From: F0422 sp003992255
GTDB lineage: Bacteria; Bacillota; Negativicutes; Veillonellales; Veillonellaceae
Length of the DNA: 64,000 nucleotides
Direction of reading: 5' to 3'
NCBI RefSeq assembly: GCF_003992255.1
Contig: NZ_RQVA01000008.1
Span: forward strand, 41,750 to 105,749
Under the pieces are notes generated by a model that saw nothing but the letters and a program-made list of their open reading frames with translations, had not been told where the DNA came from and did not search any database. A program made the position numbers and the translations under genes. Positions 1 to 7,113 of the stretch are shown piece by piece (the stretch's first letter is position 1; every line of letters begins with the position of its first letter).

Positions 1-2
1 CA

Positions 3-1271
3 ACAGGGATTGTAGGGTATGATGTATATGTCAATGATACATTAACTAATACAATCCGACCTGAGCATGTAGGGGATAGTTTAGAACCACGGGTACAGTT
101 AATAGATTTGCAACCAGATACTGTATATATGGTGCAGGTGAAAGCAATCAATGCGGCAGGGGAGAGTGTATATACATCATCAAAGGTTCCCTATAAAACA
201 TTGCCGAAAGAACCAAGATTAGAAGCTACCGCGTACGGTGCTGTTGGCGATGGAGTGACAGATAATACGCAGGCCTTGCAAAAAGCAATACGAGATACGC
301 CGGCTGGTGGAGTACTACATATCGCAAAAGGGGTATACAGAACAGGAGCGTTATTTTTACATAGTTATATGACCTTGGACCTAGATGAAGGTGCGGTGTT
401 GATGGCTGTGGATGAAAGCTCAGCCTTTGTGAAGCCAAACTATGTCGTCACAGGAGGAACTCCGTACCTTGGCATTTTAAACCTACAAGGGGATGAAACA
501 GGGCCTATTGAACGAGTTGTGATTCGAGGTGGTGTCATTGATGGTAGTGGTTGGAAAGAGCCAGTACCACGAGAATTAGAGATTGAGCAAGAAGTGGGAA
601 AGATAGAGCAAGATACTCTTGAAGAATACGGTGTATTGAGTCGATCAGAAGTAGAAGCTGCTATGCGAAGAGGAGCCAGCTATGAAAAAGGTAGTTCCAC
701 TCGCTCCTCTTTGATTGAGATACAACATGGCAAGGAGATTGTCCTAGAACGTGTGGTATTGAAAAACGCTCCAGCCCATATGGTAAAAGCCGCACAAGTG
801 GAACAGATGTATATGAAAGATGTACACATGCTAGGCATGTACAGTGGCGATGGATTGCATTGGGATGGACATAATTTGGTGATGAGTCATGTTCGGATGG
901 AACAGATGCAACAGGGCGTAGTTGTAGCGGCAGGTGATCCAACAGAGACGACAGTGACAGAACAATGGAATGCCTATGGACTTCATATTTCCAATAGTCA
1001 AATAGGACTAGTATTTTCCAACACAGGTAATACATGGATTCAGCATGTGTATTTGCAAGGGCTAATCATGGAAGATGTAGAGCTAGCGGTACGAGTGAGA
1101 GAAACGGCTACGATTGGCGGTGGTATCCGTAATATCGTAGTGCGAGATTCCACATTGCGTCGTATTAGAGAACAGATCGATTTAGGTGTAAAACGGATTA
1201 ACCCTGTGGACTGGGGACATACAACGGTAGAGCTACAGACTGTGAAAGCACCGGCCACAGACGATATATAA
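3..1271 (+). CDS. Fn3 plus pectin-lyase-fold (GH28-like) protein, 5' partial
   Basis: The reading frame is open from the left edge of the window (first full codon at 3), so the true start lies outside. The first roughly 65 residues read as a fibronectin type III repeat, with a conserved DLQPDTVYMVQVKAINAAG strand region. The rest is a right-handed beta-helix of the polygalacturonase/pectin-lyase type, opening with AYGAVGDGVTDNTQALQKAI, the usual start of GH28 and related domains, followed by many short hydrophobic strands. The segment YSGDGLHWDG sits where GH28 enzymes carry catalytic aspartates, but I do not see the full NTD/DD/GHG/RIK set, so polygalacturonase activity is uncertain. Fn3 plus beta-helix suggests an extracellular polysaccharide-active enzyme. 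The signal peptide, if any, is outside the window. The gene ends at a bidirectional terminator shared with the convergent lipid kinase gene. Confidence 0.75.
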   Translation, partial: TGIVGYDVYVNDTLTNTIRPEHVGDSLEPRVQLIDLQPDTVYMVQVKAINAAGESVYTSSKVPYKTLPKEPRLEATAYGAVGDGVTDNTQALQKAIRDTPAGGVLHIAKGVYRTGALFLHSYMTLDLDEGAVLMAVDESSAFVKPNYVVTGGTPYLGILNLQGDETGPIERVVIRGGVIDGSGWKEPVPRELEIEQEVGKIEQDTLEEYGVLSRSEVEAAMRRGASYEKGSSTRSSLIEIQHGKEIVLERVVLKNAPAHMVKAAQVEQMYMKDVHMLGMYSGDGLHWDGHNLVMSHVRMEQMQQGVVVAAGDPTETTVTEQWNAYGLHISNSQIGLVFSNTGNTWIQHVYLQGLIMEDVELAVRVRETATIGGGIRNIVVRDSTLRRIREQIDLGVKRINPVDWGHTTVELQTVKAPATDDI

Positions 1272-1313
1272 TAATACATATGAAGACCCTATGGTATAGG
1301 GGTGAACGAATAC

Positions 1314-1355
1314 AAAGAGGAACAGGAACCCGATGATGGGGTCCTGTTCCTCTTT
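1314..1355. terminator. bidirectional rho-independent terminator
   Basis: AAAGAGGAACAGGA... pairs with ...TCCTGTTCCTCTTTT around a short loop (about 14 bp, one mismatch). A T-run follows on + and an A-run precedes it, so it can end both the Fn3/GH28-like gene and the convergent lipid kinase gene. Confidence 0.85.
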
Positions 1356-1380
1356 TGGTTGTTGTTATAAAACAAGATAG

Positions 1381-2319
1381 TTATAGTTGTAATGGGTTGT
1401 GGAATAAACTGGTTGTTTTTTTACGTTGCTTTGTAGGCACGTATACTTGTAAAAATTTAGGTAGTACTTCTAAGTCTAACGGAGCATCTGGACCGATATC
1501 GCCGTCCATATTAGTAGAGGCATCCATAGTATCGCATACTTCGATGTGAGCTTGTTTGACTTTCAATATAGTCACATATTTAGAGTTATAGATGGAGCCG
1601 CTTAAAATGAGCGGTAAAATAAAGAATAAGTTCATAATGAAATATTCTTTGAAGATGATGATACGCATGTAACCATCGTCTACAGAGGCGGTGGGCATAA
1701 AGTGTTCAAAGCTAGACACGACATTGGTGAGAAGGGCGATAACTAAGGGCGACATAAACTCTTTCGTGCCTTCTTCTGTAGTGATGCTAAAGCGGTAATC
1801 TTTCGTGGTGAATAAAGCTTGTCCGCCTTTGGCAAAATAGGCAAGGGGGCCTAATAATTGCTTTTCTTTTGGCGTTACAGAAGCCACGACTTCAGGGATA
1901 ACGCCGATGGCGATATTGTTGCAGAAGTACGTATCGTTACAGCGGCCGATATCGACACGACGAATAACACTGGTTTTTAAAGCGTGGATGGCTTCTAGTG
2001 GTTGCAAAGAGATACCTAGAGCGCGACTCATATCGTTAACAGTGCCGATGGGAATAAATCCAAATTTGGCACGGCCTCCAGCTCGAACGATACCATTCAC
2101 AGTTTCATTGATGGTGCCATCTCCACCCATACAAAAGATGGCATCCACTCCTTCGTTGGAGGCTTCGATGGCAAATTGTGTGGCATCCCCTGCGTGGCGA
2201 GTAAATTTTACCTCCATTCGATCAAATAAAGAGCTGAGTTGCCACTGTAGCTCCATTACGTATCGGCGAGCCCTGCCACCACCAGATACGGGGTTGATAA
2301 TAATTAAACAACGACTCAT
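1381..2319 (-). CDS. diacylglycerol/lipid kinase, YegS/BmrU/DgkB family
   Basis: 312 residues, the usual length for the DAGK catalytic family (PF00781). The N-terminus IINPVSGGGRARRY is the family's first nucleotide-binding loop and FCMGGDGTINETVNGI (about residue 60) is the GGDGT phosphate-binding motif. FGFIPIGTVNDMSRALGI matches the conserved P-x-GT-xND-hAR segment. Members phosphorylate diacylglycerol or related lipids at the inner membrane, recycling DAG into phospholipid synthesis. The gene stands alone on the minus strand, convergent with the upstream gene and divergent from the GntR gene. Substrate is not determinable from sequence. Confidence 0.85.
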   Translation of the reverse strand: MSRCLIIINPVSGGGRARRYVMELQWQLSSLFDRMEVKFTRHAGDATQFAIEASNEGVDAIFCMGGDGTINETVNGIVRAGGRAKFGFIPIGTVNDMSRALGISLQPLEAIHALKTSVIRRVDIGRCNDTYFCNNIAIGVIPEVVASVTPKEKQLLGPLAYFAKGGQALFTTKDYRFSITTEEGTKEFMSPLVIALLTNVVSSFEHFMPTASVDDGYMRIIIFKEYFIMNLFFILPLILSGSIYNSKYVTILKVKQAHIEVCDTMDASTNMDGDIGPDAPLDLEVLPKFLQVYVPTKQRKKTTSLFHNPLQL

Positions 2320-2510
2320 GGTTGATTCCTATTCTATATACACATAGTTTTAAGAGATTAATTATAGTATATATTATTATACCATAGGAATTATCAATAG
2401 ATACGTTGATTTTTTAGAATGCTTTCACGTATAATGAAAGAAACTGTTGCCAAAAAACCTAGAGAGGGCTAGGTACTATATGATGGGTAAAGCAACACGG
2501 AGGGAATCAG

Positions 2511-3206
2511 ATGGATAAGACAGAAGAGTATCGTTTGCATAGTATTGATTCAATCGGACGATTACCGTTGAGTGAACAAGTATATATGTCCCTGAAGCAA
2601 GCGATTTTAACTGGGTCATTAAAGCCCAAGGTGAAGCTCAGTGAAGTGCGTATTGCAGAGCAGTTAAATGTGAGTGCTACGCCGGTGCGAGAAGCGTTTC
2701 GTAAACTGGCAAAAGATAATTTGGTAGTCATCAAACCTTGGAAGGGCGTGACTGTAAAAGGATATTCTCCAGAGGAAATCGTAGCTATGTATCAGTGTCG
2801 AGAAGTGATGGAAGGATTGGGCGCTAGATTGTGTGCGGAGCGATGCACACAAGCCCAACTCGATGAGCTGCAAGACGTGTGTGATGCGGGCATCCATACG
2901 GAAGACCCAGGAGAGCGAGTGGCTATCAATAGTCGCTTTCATACGATGATTGCAGAATTTTCTGGCAATGAGCGTGTGGCAGATTATTTGGCAGACTTCC
3001 GAGAAATGGTGAATCGAGATATGTATATTAGTACATCGGATAAAACGCGGACCATCTCTTGTGATTTGGAACATCAACAAATTATGGAAGCTATCCATGA
3101 TCGTAATGGGGAGCTGGCAGAGGAGCGCATGCGAGCGCATGTGCGAAATGCTTTTGTATTTAAAAAGGCTCATGCTGAATTATTGGCGAAACAAAAAGAA
3201 GAGTAA
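2511..3206 (+). CDS. GntR-family transcriptional regulator (FadR/FCD subfamily)
   Basis: 231 residues. The N-terminal winged helix-turn-helix (about 15-80) contains the classic GntR signature ILTGSLKPKVKLSEVRIAEQ followed by LNVSATPVREAFRKL. The C-terminal two thirds is an all-helical FCD ligand-binding domain with FHTMIAEF, EHQQIMEAI and MRAHV, whose histidines form the usual metal site. The ribosome site GGAGGG lies 5-10 nt before the ATG. FCD regulators usually sense small carboxylates and control neighbouring catabolic genes; the hairpin RNA and korAB lie downstream but control of them is only inference. A weak AT-rich hairpin at 3270-3288 may end the transcript. Confidence 0.9.
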   Translation: MDKTEEYRLHSIDSIGRLPLSEQVYMSLKQAILTGSLKPKVKLSEVRIAEQLNVSATPVREAFRKLAKDNLVVIKPWKGVTVKGYSPEEIVAMYQCREVMEGLGARLCAERCTQAQLDELQDVCDAGIHTEDPGERVAINSRFHTMIAEFSGNERVADYLADFREMVNRDMYISTSDKTRTISCDLEHQQIMEAIHDRNGELAEERMRAHVRNAFVFKKAHAELLAKQKEE

Positions 3207-3306
3207 TCTCGAATAGATATGGACTTTGATAGATGAAAGTAAGAAAATCTCAATTGGTTATACGTAAAACCTATATAAAAAATATAGGAATTTATCATTT
3301 TGTGTA

Positions 3307-3335
3307 TTTACTTTTACACAATCCTTTGCTATAAT
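3307..3335 (+). promoter_or_regulatory. sigma-A type promoter of the multi-hairpin RNA
   Basis: -35 TTTACT (3307-3312), a 17-bp spacer, and a perfect -10 TATAAT (3330-3335). The predicted start is about 3341, immediately before the first hairpin. A better-looking TTTACA at 3313 is only 11 bp from the -10 and was not used. Confidence 0.75.
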
Positions 3336-3340
3336 AACTC

Positions 3341-3565
3341 AAGCAAAGGGTTCACACTACCTTTGCAAGATAAAGATCTCTCTCTTTATCTACCTAACTT
3401 ACAATAGGGAAGGCTTCATCTTACACCTTCCCAGGTAAAAGACCCTACTTTTACCGAATGGGGCGCCCCCCATTGCCCCAAAACATTTGAAGTTAATTCA
3501 AATGTTCTCTCTCTTTTTTCTCAAATACAGAAACCTCGGCTTTTTTCTCTTGGCCGAGGTTTTTG
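3341..3565 (+). ncRNA. candidate structured small RNA: seven tandem hairpins ending in a terminator
   Basis: A roughly 225-nt non-coding stretch between a consensus promoter and an intrinsic terminator, containing seven consecutive stem-loops. H1 3343-3349/3360-3366 (GCAAAGG). H2 3368-3375/3384-3391 (AGATAAAG). H3 3407-3413/3426-3432 (GGGAAGG). H4 3434-3441/3448-3455 (GGTAAAAG). H5 3459-3464/3475-3480 (TGGGGC), with an alternative pairing 3457-3463/3468-3474. H6 3482-3491/3497-3506 (AACATTTGAA, 10 bp). H7 3534-3540/3553-3559 (CCTCGGC), then TTTTT. Loops and linkers are mostly pyrimidine-rich (TCTCTCT twice, ACCCTA, GCCCCCC). No open reading frame or ribosome site is seen inside. It has its own terminator, and korA has a separate promoter at 3673, so it is a free RNA rather than a leader. 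I do not recognise it as 6S, tmRNA, RNase P, SRP or a known riboswitch. Confidence 0.75.
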
Positions 3566-3672
3566 TATACCTTGAGGTATAGATAACAACTATATGAAGA
3601 GGGTGTTGGCTTTGTTTGTCAAATGGATAGAGACCGAGAGGTAAATATACTTTATAAATATAGGGAATCTGA

Positions 3673-3701
3673 TTGATGAAAAGCGGTAAAAATGCTATTA
3701 T
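3673..3701 (+). promoter_or_regulatory. korAB promoter
   Basis: -35 TTGATG (3673-3678), 17-bp spacer, -10 TATTAT (3696-3701) preceded by TGC, giving an extended -10. It lies about 100 bp before korA and beyond the terminator of the hairpin RNA. Confidence 0.65.
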
Positions 3702-3798
3702 AAGAGTTGAACTTTGAGAGATTGATGTGTATTGAAAACACTGAATAAATACAGTCTTTCTGTAGTCCTATATTACAATCCTAAGGAGGGTGAATCTC

Positions 3799-5550
3799 TT
3801 GCAAAAACGTAAAGATTTTATCTGGAAAATGGGCGGTCAGCAAGGTGAAGGTATTGAAAGTTGTGGCGAAATTTTAGCTACTATTCTTGCCAAAGAAGGA
3901 TATTCCTTGTATAGCCAACGTTTGTTTGCATCTCGTATCAAAGGTGGTCACACAACATTTGCACTACGTATCGCATTAGAACAAATTATGACAGTCGGTG
4001 AGTATATCGATTTCTTGGTGGCATTAGATCAAGAAACTGTGGATATGCACGGTAAAGAAGTGCGCGAAGGCGGTTTTATTATTTGCGATAGCAAAGTAAA
4101 TCCTAATTTTGAAGCATTTGAAGGAACTGGTGTAACATGCTTAGCATTACCAATTTCCGAAACAGCATTACAACAAGGCTCCTTGTTGATGCGTAACATC
4201 GTGGCATTGGGCATGTCCGTTGCTCTATTGGGCTTTGAAACAGAATTATTCCTAACAGCTATTAAAGCTCGTTTTGCGAAAAAATCTGAAGACATTATTA
4301 ACAAAAATCTACAAGCATTCCAATTGGGTTATCAACTTGTAAAAGAACAATTGGGTGATGTAGAAGTAGATACACTGGATAAACCAGAACCAAAAGACCA
4401 AATGTTCTTACTTGGTAATGAAGCATTAGCATTGGGCGCTATTGCTGCAGGTTCTCGTTTCATGGCATCGTATCCAATTACTCCAGCTTCTGAAGTGATG
4501 GAATACATGATTAAGAAAATGGACAAAATCGGTGCTACTGTAGTACAAACAGAAGATGAAATTGCGGCTTGTATGATGGCGATGGGTGGCGTGTATGCTG
4601 GTGTTCGTGGCTTTACATGTACATCTGGCCCTGGCTTGAGCTTGATGGCTGAGTCTTTATCTATGGCATCTATGGCTGAATTGCCAATGTTGGTTATTGA
4701 TGTACAACGTTCTGGTCCATCTACAGGTATGGCTACAAAAGTGGAAACATCCGATATCGATGCAGCTTGCTACAATGCGCATGGCGATTATTCTAATATC
4801 GTTATCGCACCTACAAGCATTGAAGAATGTTTCTATGAAATTCAACATGCTTTCAACTTGGCGGAACAATACCAATGTCCAGTTATTTTCATGCCTGATT
4901 TACAACAAGGCTTGAATAAACAATCTGTACCAACATTCGATTTGAATCGCGTTGGTATCGAACGTGGTAATTTGATGAAAGAAGAAAAGTTGCCAGCATT
5001 GGAAGCTCCTAAGTATTTCAAACGTTTCGAATTGACTGAAAGCGGTATTTCCCCTCGTACGATTCCAGGTATGAAAAACGGTCTATTTTTGTCTACTGGC
5101 CTTGAGCATAATGAAGAAGGCAAACCGGCAGAGGCACCTTCTATGCACGTGGCACAAACAGACAAACGTTTCCGTAAATTATCTACAGTAGCAGACGTAT
5201 ATGAACCATTCTTGAACAATGCAAAACATGAGGAAGCAGATGTTCTTGTGATCGGCATTAACTCTAGCCGTGGTGCTATCGAAGAAGCAGTGGTGGAATT
5301 AGAGGCAGAAGGTCACAAAGTGAACCACTTACAACTTCGTTTGATTAAACCGTTCCCGAAAGAACAATTGCTACCATTCTATAACAGTGCTAAAAAAGTT
5401 GTGATCTGTGAACAAAATGCGACAGGTCAATTGACTAACTTGTTCCGCATTAACATGCCGAATAAAGAAAAACTTTCTAGTTGCTTAAAATATGATGGTA
5501 ATCCATTTACTACATCTTATGTGAAAGCGGCAATTAAGGAGGTATTATAA
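3799..5550 (+). CDS. korA: 2-oxoacid:ferredoxin oxidoreductase, fused gamma-alpha subunit
   Basis: About 583 residues. Residues 1-190 form the gamma domain (MGGQQGEGIESCGEILATIL, RLFASRIKGGHTTFALRI). The remainder is the alpha pyrimidine-binding and transketolase-C region (GNEALALGAIAAGSRFMASYP, ITPASEVMEYM, TEDEIAACMMAMGGVYAGVR, TSGPGLSLMAES). With KorB it decarboxylates a 2-oxoacid (2-oxoglutarate or pyruvate) using TPP, making acyl-CoA and reduced ferredoxin; the two-subunit layout with a fused gamma-alpha chain fits the Kor/OGOR type. I chose TTG at 3799 because AGGAGG (3784-3789) lies 9 nt before it; the GTG at 3790 would directly abut the ribosome site. Codon choice looks like a highly expressed gene. 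Confidence 0.9.
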   Translation: MQKRKDFIWKMGGQQGEGIESCGEILATILAKEGYSLYSQRLFASRIKGGHTTFALRIALEQIMTVGEYIDFLVALDQETVDMHGKEVREGGFIICDSKVNPNFEAFEGTGVTCLALPISETALQQGSLLMRNIVALGMSVALLGFETELFLTAIKARFAKKSEDIINKNLQAFQLGYQLVKEQLGDVEVDTLDKPEPKDQMFLLGNEALALGAIAAGSRFMASYPITPASEVMEYMIKKMDKIGATVVQTEDEIAACMMAMGGVYAGVRGFTCTSGPGLSLMAESLSMASMAELPMLVIDVQRSGPSTGMATKVETSDIDAACYNAHGDYSNIVIAPTSIEECFYEIQHAFNLAEQYQCPVIFMPDLQQGLNKQSVPTFDLNRVGIERGNLMKEEKLPALEAPKYFKRFELTESGISPRTIPGMKNGLFLSTGLEHNEEGKPAEAPSMHVAQTDKRFRKLSTVADVYEPFLNNAKHEEADVLVIGINSSRGAIEEAVVELEAEGHKVNHLQLRLIKPFPKEQLLPFYNSAKKVVICEQNATGQLTNLFRINMPNKEKLSSCLKYDGNPFTTSYVKAAIKEVL

Positions 5551-6422
5551 TGGCAACAGCAAATCAATATAGAAATGATATCCGCCCTAACTGGTGCCCA
5601 GGTTGTGGTCACTATGGGGTACAAGCAGCCATCGCTGATGCAGTAGCTGCTCTTGATATTGCACCTGAAAAATTAGCTGTTATCTCTGGTATCGGTTGCT
5701 CTAGCCGTATCGGTGGTTACTTCTATGCCTATGGTGCGCATACTACACATGGTCGTGCACTTCCATATGCACAAGGTGTGAAATTGGCGAATGAAGATAT
5801 GAATGTAGTGGTTTGTGGTGGTGACGGTGATGCCTTTGCGATCGGTATGGGCCATACAATTCATGCGTTCAAACGTAATGTGAATGTTACCTATGTGGTT
5901 ATGGATAACCATGTATATGGTTTAACTAAAGGTCAAACATCCCCTCGCTCTGATGTGGGATTTGTAACTAAAACATCTCCACATGGTTCTTTTGAAAGTC
6001 CATTGCCAATTTGCGAAACAGCTATCGCTTCTGGTGCTACTTTCGTAGCGCAAAGCTACATGGTAAATCGTGCGCAATTAGTAGACTTGATTAAACAAGG
6101 TATGCAGCACGAAGGATTCTCTTTCATTAACGTGTTCAGCCCTTGCGTAACGTACAATAAACAGAATGGGTATGACTACTTTAAAGATAATTTAGTAGAA
6201 CTACCAGAAGGTTATGATCCAACTAATCGTGCGCAAGCATTCGCTACATTAGGTGAAACTAATGGTCTTGTAACAGGTTTGATTTATCAAGATACAACAA
6301 AACCATCCTTTGAACAAGCATTATATGCTGCTAACGGTGGTCCACATGCTCGTGCATTAGTGCATAACGTAGTGAAACCAGATGCAGACGTGTTTGCAGC
6401 TCTTTGCAACGAGTTTAAATAG
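5550..6422 (+). CDS. korB: 2-oxoacid:ferredoxin oxidoreductase, beta (TPP-binding) subunit
   Basis: 290 residues, the standard length. The N-terminus RPNWCPGCGHYGVQAAI carries the CxxC that ligates the 4Fe-4S cluster in this family. Next come ISGIGCSSRIGGYFYAYGAH and GGDGDAFAIGMGHTIHAFKR, the GDG TPP/Mg motif, then YVVMDNHVYGLTKGQTSP. The start overlaps the korA stop by one base (TAATG) and is preceded by GGAGG, so the two subunits are translationally coupled. The protein forms the active-site half of a cytoplasmic enzyme feeding low-potential electrons to ferredoxin. Which 2-oxoacid is preferred cannot be read from the sequence. The operon ends at the hairpin at 6459. Confidence 0.92.
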   Translation: MATANQYRNDIRPNWCPGCGHYGVQAAIADAVAALDIAPEKLAVISGIGCSSRIGGYFYAYGAHTTHGRALPYAQGVKLANEDMNVVVCGGDGDAFAIGMGHTIHAFKRNVNVTYVVMDNHVYGLTKGQTSPRSDVGFVTKTSPHGSFESPLPICETAIASGATFVAQSYMVNRAQLVDLIKQGMQHEGFSFINVFSPCVTYNKQNGYDYFKDNLVELPEGYDPTNRAQAFATLGETNGLVTGLIYQDTTKPSFEQALYAANGGPHARALVHNVVKPDADVFAALCNEFK

Positions 6423-6458
6423 AAACGACATATCTCTATTAAAAATATGAGTGATATA

Positions 6459-6526
6459 GAAAAGCTGTGTTACTTCTGAAAACTGCCCTGCGTGAAAGTT
6501 TTCAGTAAGCAACACAGCTTTTCTTT
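6459..6526 (+). terminator. long hairpin terminator, dispersed repeat copy 1
   Basis: GAAAAGCTGTGTT... pairs with ...AACACAGCTTTTC, and inner arms TGAAAACT/AGTTTTCA pair around a short loop; TTCTTTT follows. It ends korAB and is a member of the hairpin family also seen at 6614 and 20013. Confidence 0.8.
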
Positions 6527-6586
6527 TGCATTACTGTATTGTGTGGAGAGATATGTTGTTTCTATTGGGAGGGACTCTAGGTGGAG

Positions 6587-6676
6587 GAAAAGCCGCAGCG
6601 CTTCTGAAAAGGCGAAAAGCCGCGTCACTTCTAAAAACTGAGTGAAAGTTTTTAGTAAGTAACACGGCTTTTCTTG
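6587..6676 (+). repeat. hairpin repeat copy 2 with a duplicated left arm
   Basis: The hairpin at 6614-6673 (GAAAAGCCGCGTCACTTCT... with ...GTAACACGGCTTTTC, inner TAAAAACT/AGTTTTTA) closely resembles the hairpin 150 bp upstream. Its left arm occurs twice in tandem: 6587-6610 and 6614-6637 differ at only a few positions. No gene lies here. Confidence 0.75.
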
Positions 6677-6758
6677 GTGAGTTATTTTAATGAGCAATGT
6701 AGCTTTTTTGAGATTGTATGGCTTGATTGCAATACTTATTTTATAGTTTGTGAATTTT

Positions 6759-6767
6759 TGCTATACT
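6759..6767 (+). promoter_or_regulatory. extended -10 promoter of toxin locus 1
   Basis: TGCTATACT (6759-6767) with no clear -35. The same element (TGATATACT) stands at the equivalent place in locus 2 at 38655. Downstream, ACCTCC (from 6777) can pair with the GGGGGT of the toxin ribosome site near 6802-6808 and would hide it. Confidence 0.65.
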
Positions 6768-6813
6768 GTAGATGTTACCTCCCCGATACTGGTGACAGGA
6801 AGGGGGTGAGTTC

Positions 6814-6909
6814 ATGGAGATACTAGTCAACTTGTTAATCTCTGTTGTGGCAGGAATAATCAGTCAATATTTCTGCAAGTGGTTAGGCAGATGGTTTAAA
6901 GGTAACTAG
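6814..6909 (+). CDS. 31-residue membrane peptide, candidate type I toxin (par/Fst-like), locus 1
   Basis: A small ORF encoding a 31-residue peptide beginning MEILVNLLISVVAGII and ending CKWLGRWFKGN: one hydrophobic segment followed by a basic tail, the build of membrane-active type I toxins. AGGGGGTG lies just before the ATG. A paralogue with the same length, tail and flanks sits at 38710-38805 (MELLINFIISIMAGIV...CKWLDRKFRGN). The surrounding DNA has the layout of the Enterococcus par/Fst module: a shared bidirectional terminator downstream, then a convergent promoter and a repeat of the toxin's own initiation region. Toxicity is inferred from architecture, not shown. An alternative is a small membrane regulator or holin-like peptide. 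Confidence 0.7.
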   Translation: MEILVNLLISVVAGIISQYFCKWLGRWFKGN

Positions 6910-6933
6910 CCCGATCTAGAGGTAGCTCTCTTT

Positions 6934-7003
6934 AAAAAGCAAAACCCCCACAGTAGGCGCTGTGGGGGTTTGTTGTTCTCATGGAACTAGTCAACTTGTT
7001 GTC
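6934..7003 (-). ncRNA. candidate antisense antitoxin RNA, locus 1
   Basis: A convergent promoter at 7010-7038 (minus strand) would start an RNA near 7003 that runs through the repeat ACTAGTCAACTTGTT (6986-7000) and ends at the shared hairpin. That 15-mer also occurs at 6822-6836 inside the start of the toxin ORF, so the minus RNA carries its exact complement and could block toxin translation initiation. CATGGA precedes both copies. The arrangement matches RNA II of the par locus. The RNA is predicted to be about 70 nt. Confidence 0.65.
6941..6973. terminator. bidirectional terminator of toxin locus 1
   Basis: AACCCCCACAG (6943-6953) pairs perfectly with CTGTGGGGGTT (6960-6970). T-rich sequence follows on + (TTTGTTGTT), and TTTTGCTTTTT follows on the minus strand, so both converging RNAs can end here. 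Confidence 0.85.
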
Positions 7004-7009
7004 AATTGG

Positions 7010-7038
7010 ATTATATCATGCTTAGCGAGATTTGTCAT
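7010..7038 (-). promoter_or_regulatory. antisense RNA promoter, locus 1
   Basis: On the minus strand: -35 ATGACA (7038-7033), 17-bp spacer, -10 TATAAT (7015-7010). The identical -35 with a 17-bp spacer and TATACT is found at the matching place in locus 2. Confidence 0.7.
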
Positions 7039-7113
7039 CTAAAAGCAGAATCTTTCAAAACCTCATTTGTATTGTTATAATGAGAGTATATTGAAACGAG
7101 GAGTGATATTTAC

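Noticed and set aside
3341..3530. Hairpin array as a CRISPR array or retron msr/msd
   Set aside because: Stems differ in sequence, spacing is irregular, and there are no cas genes or reverse transcriptase nearby.
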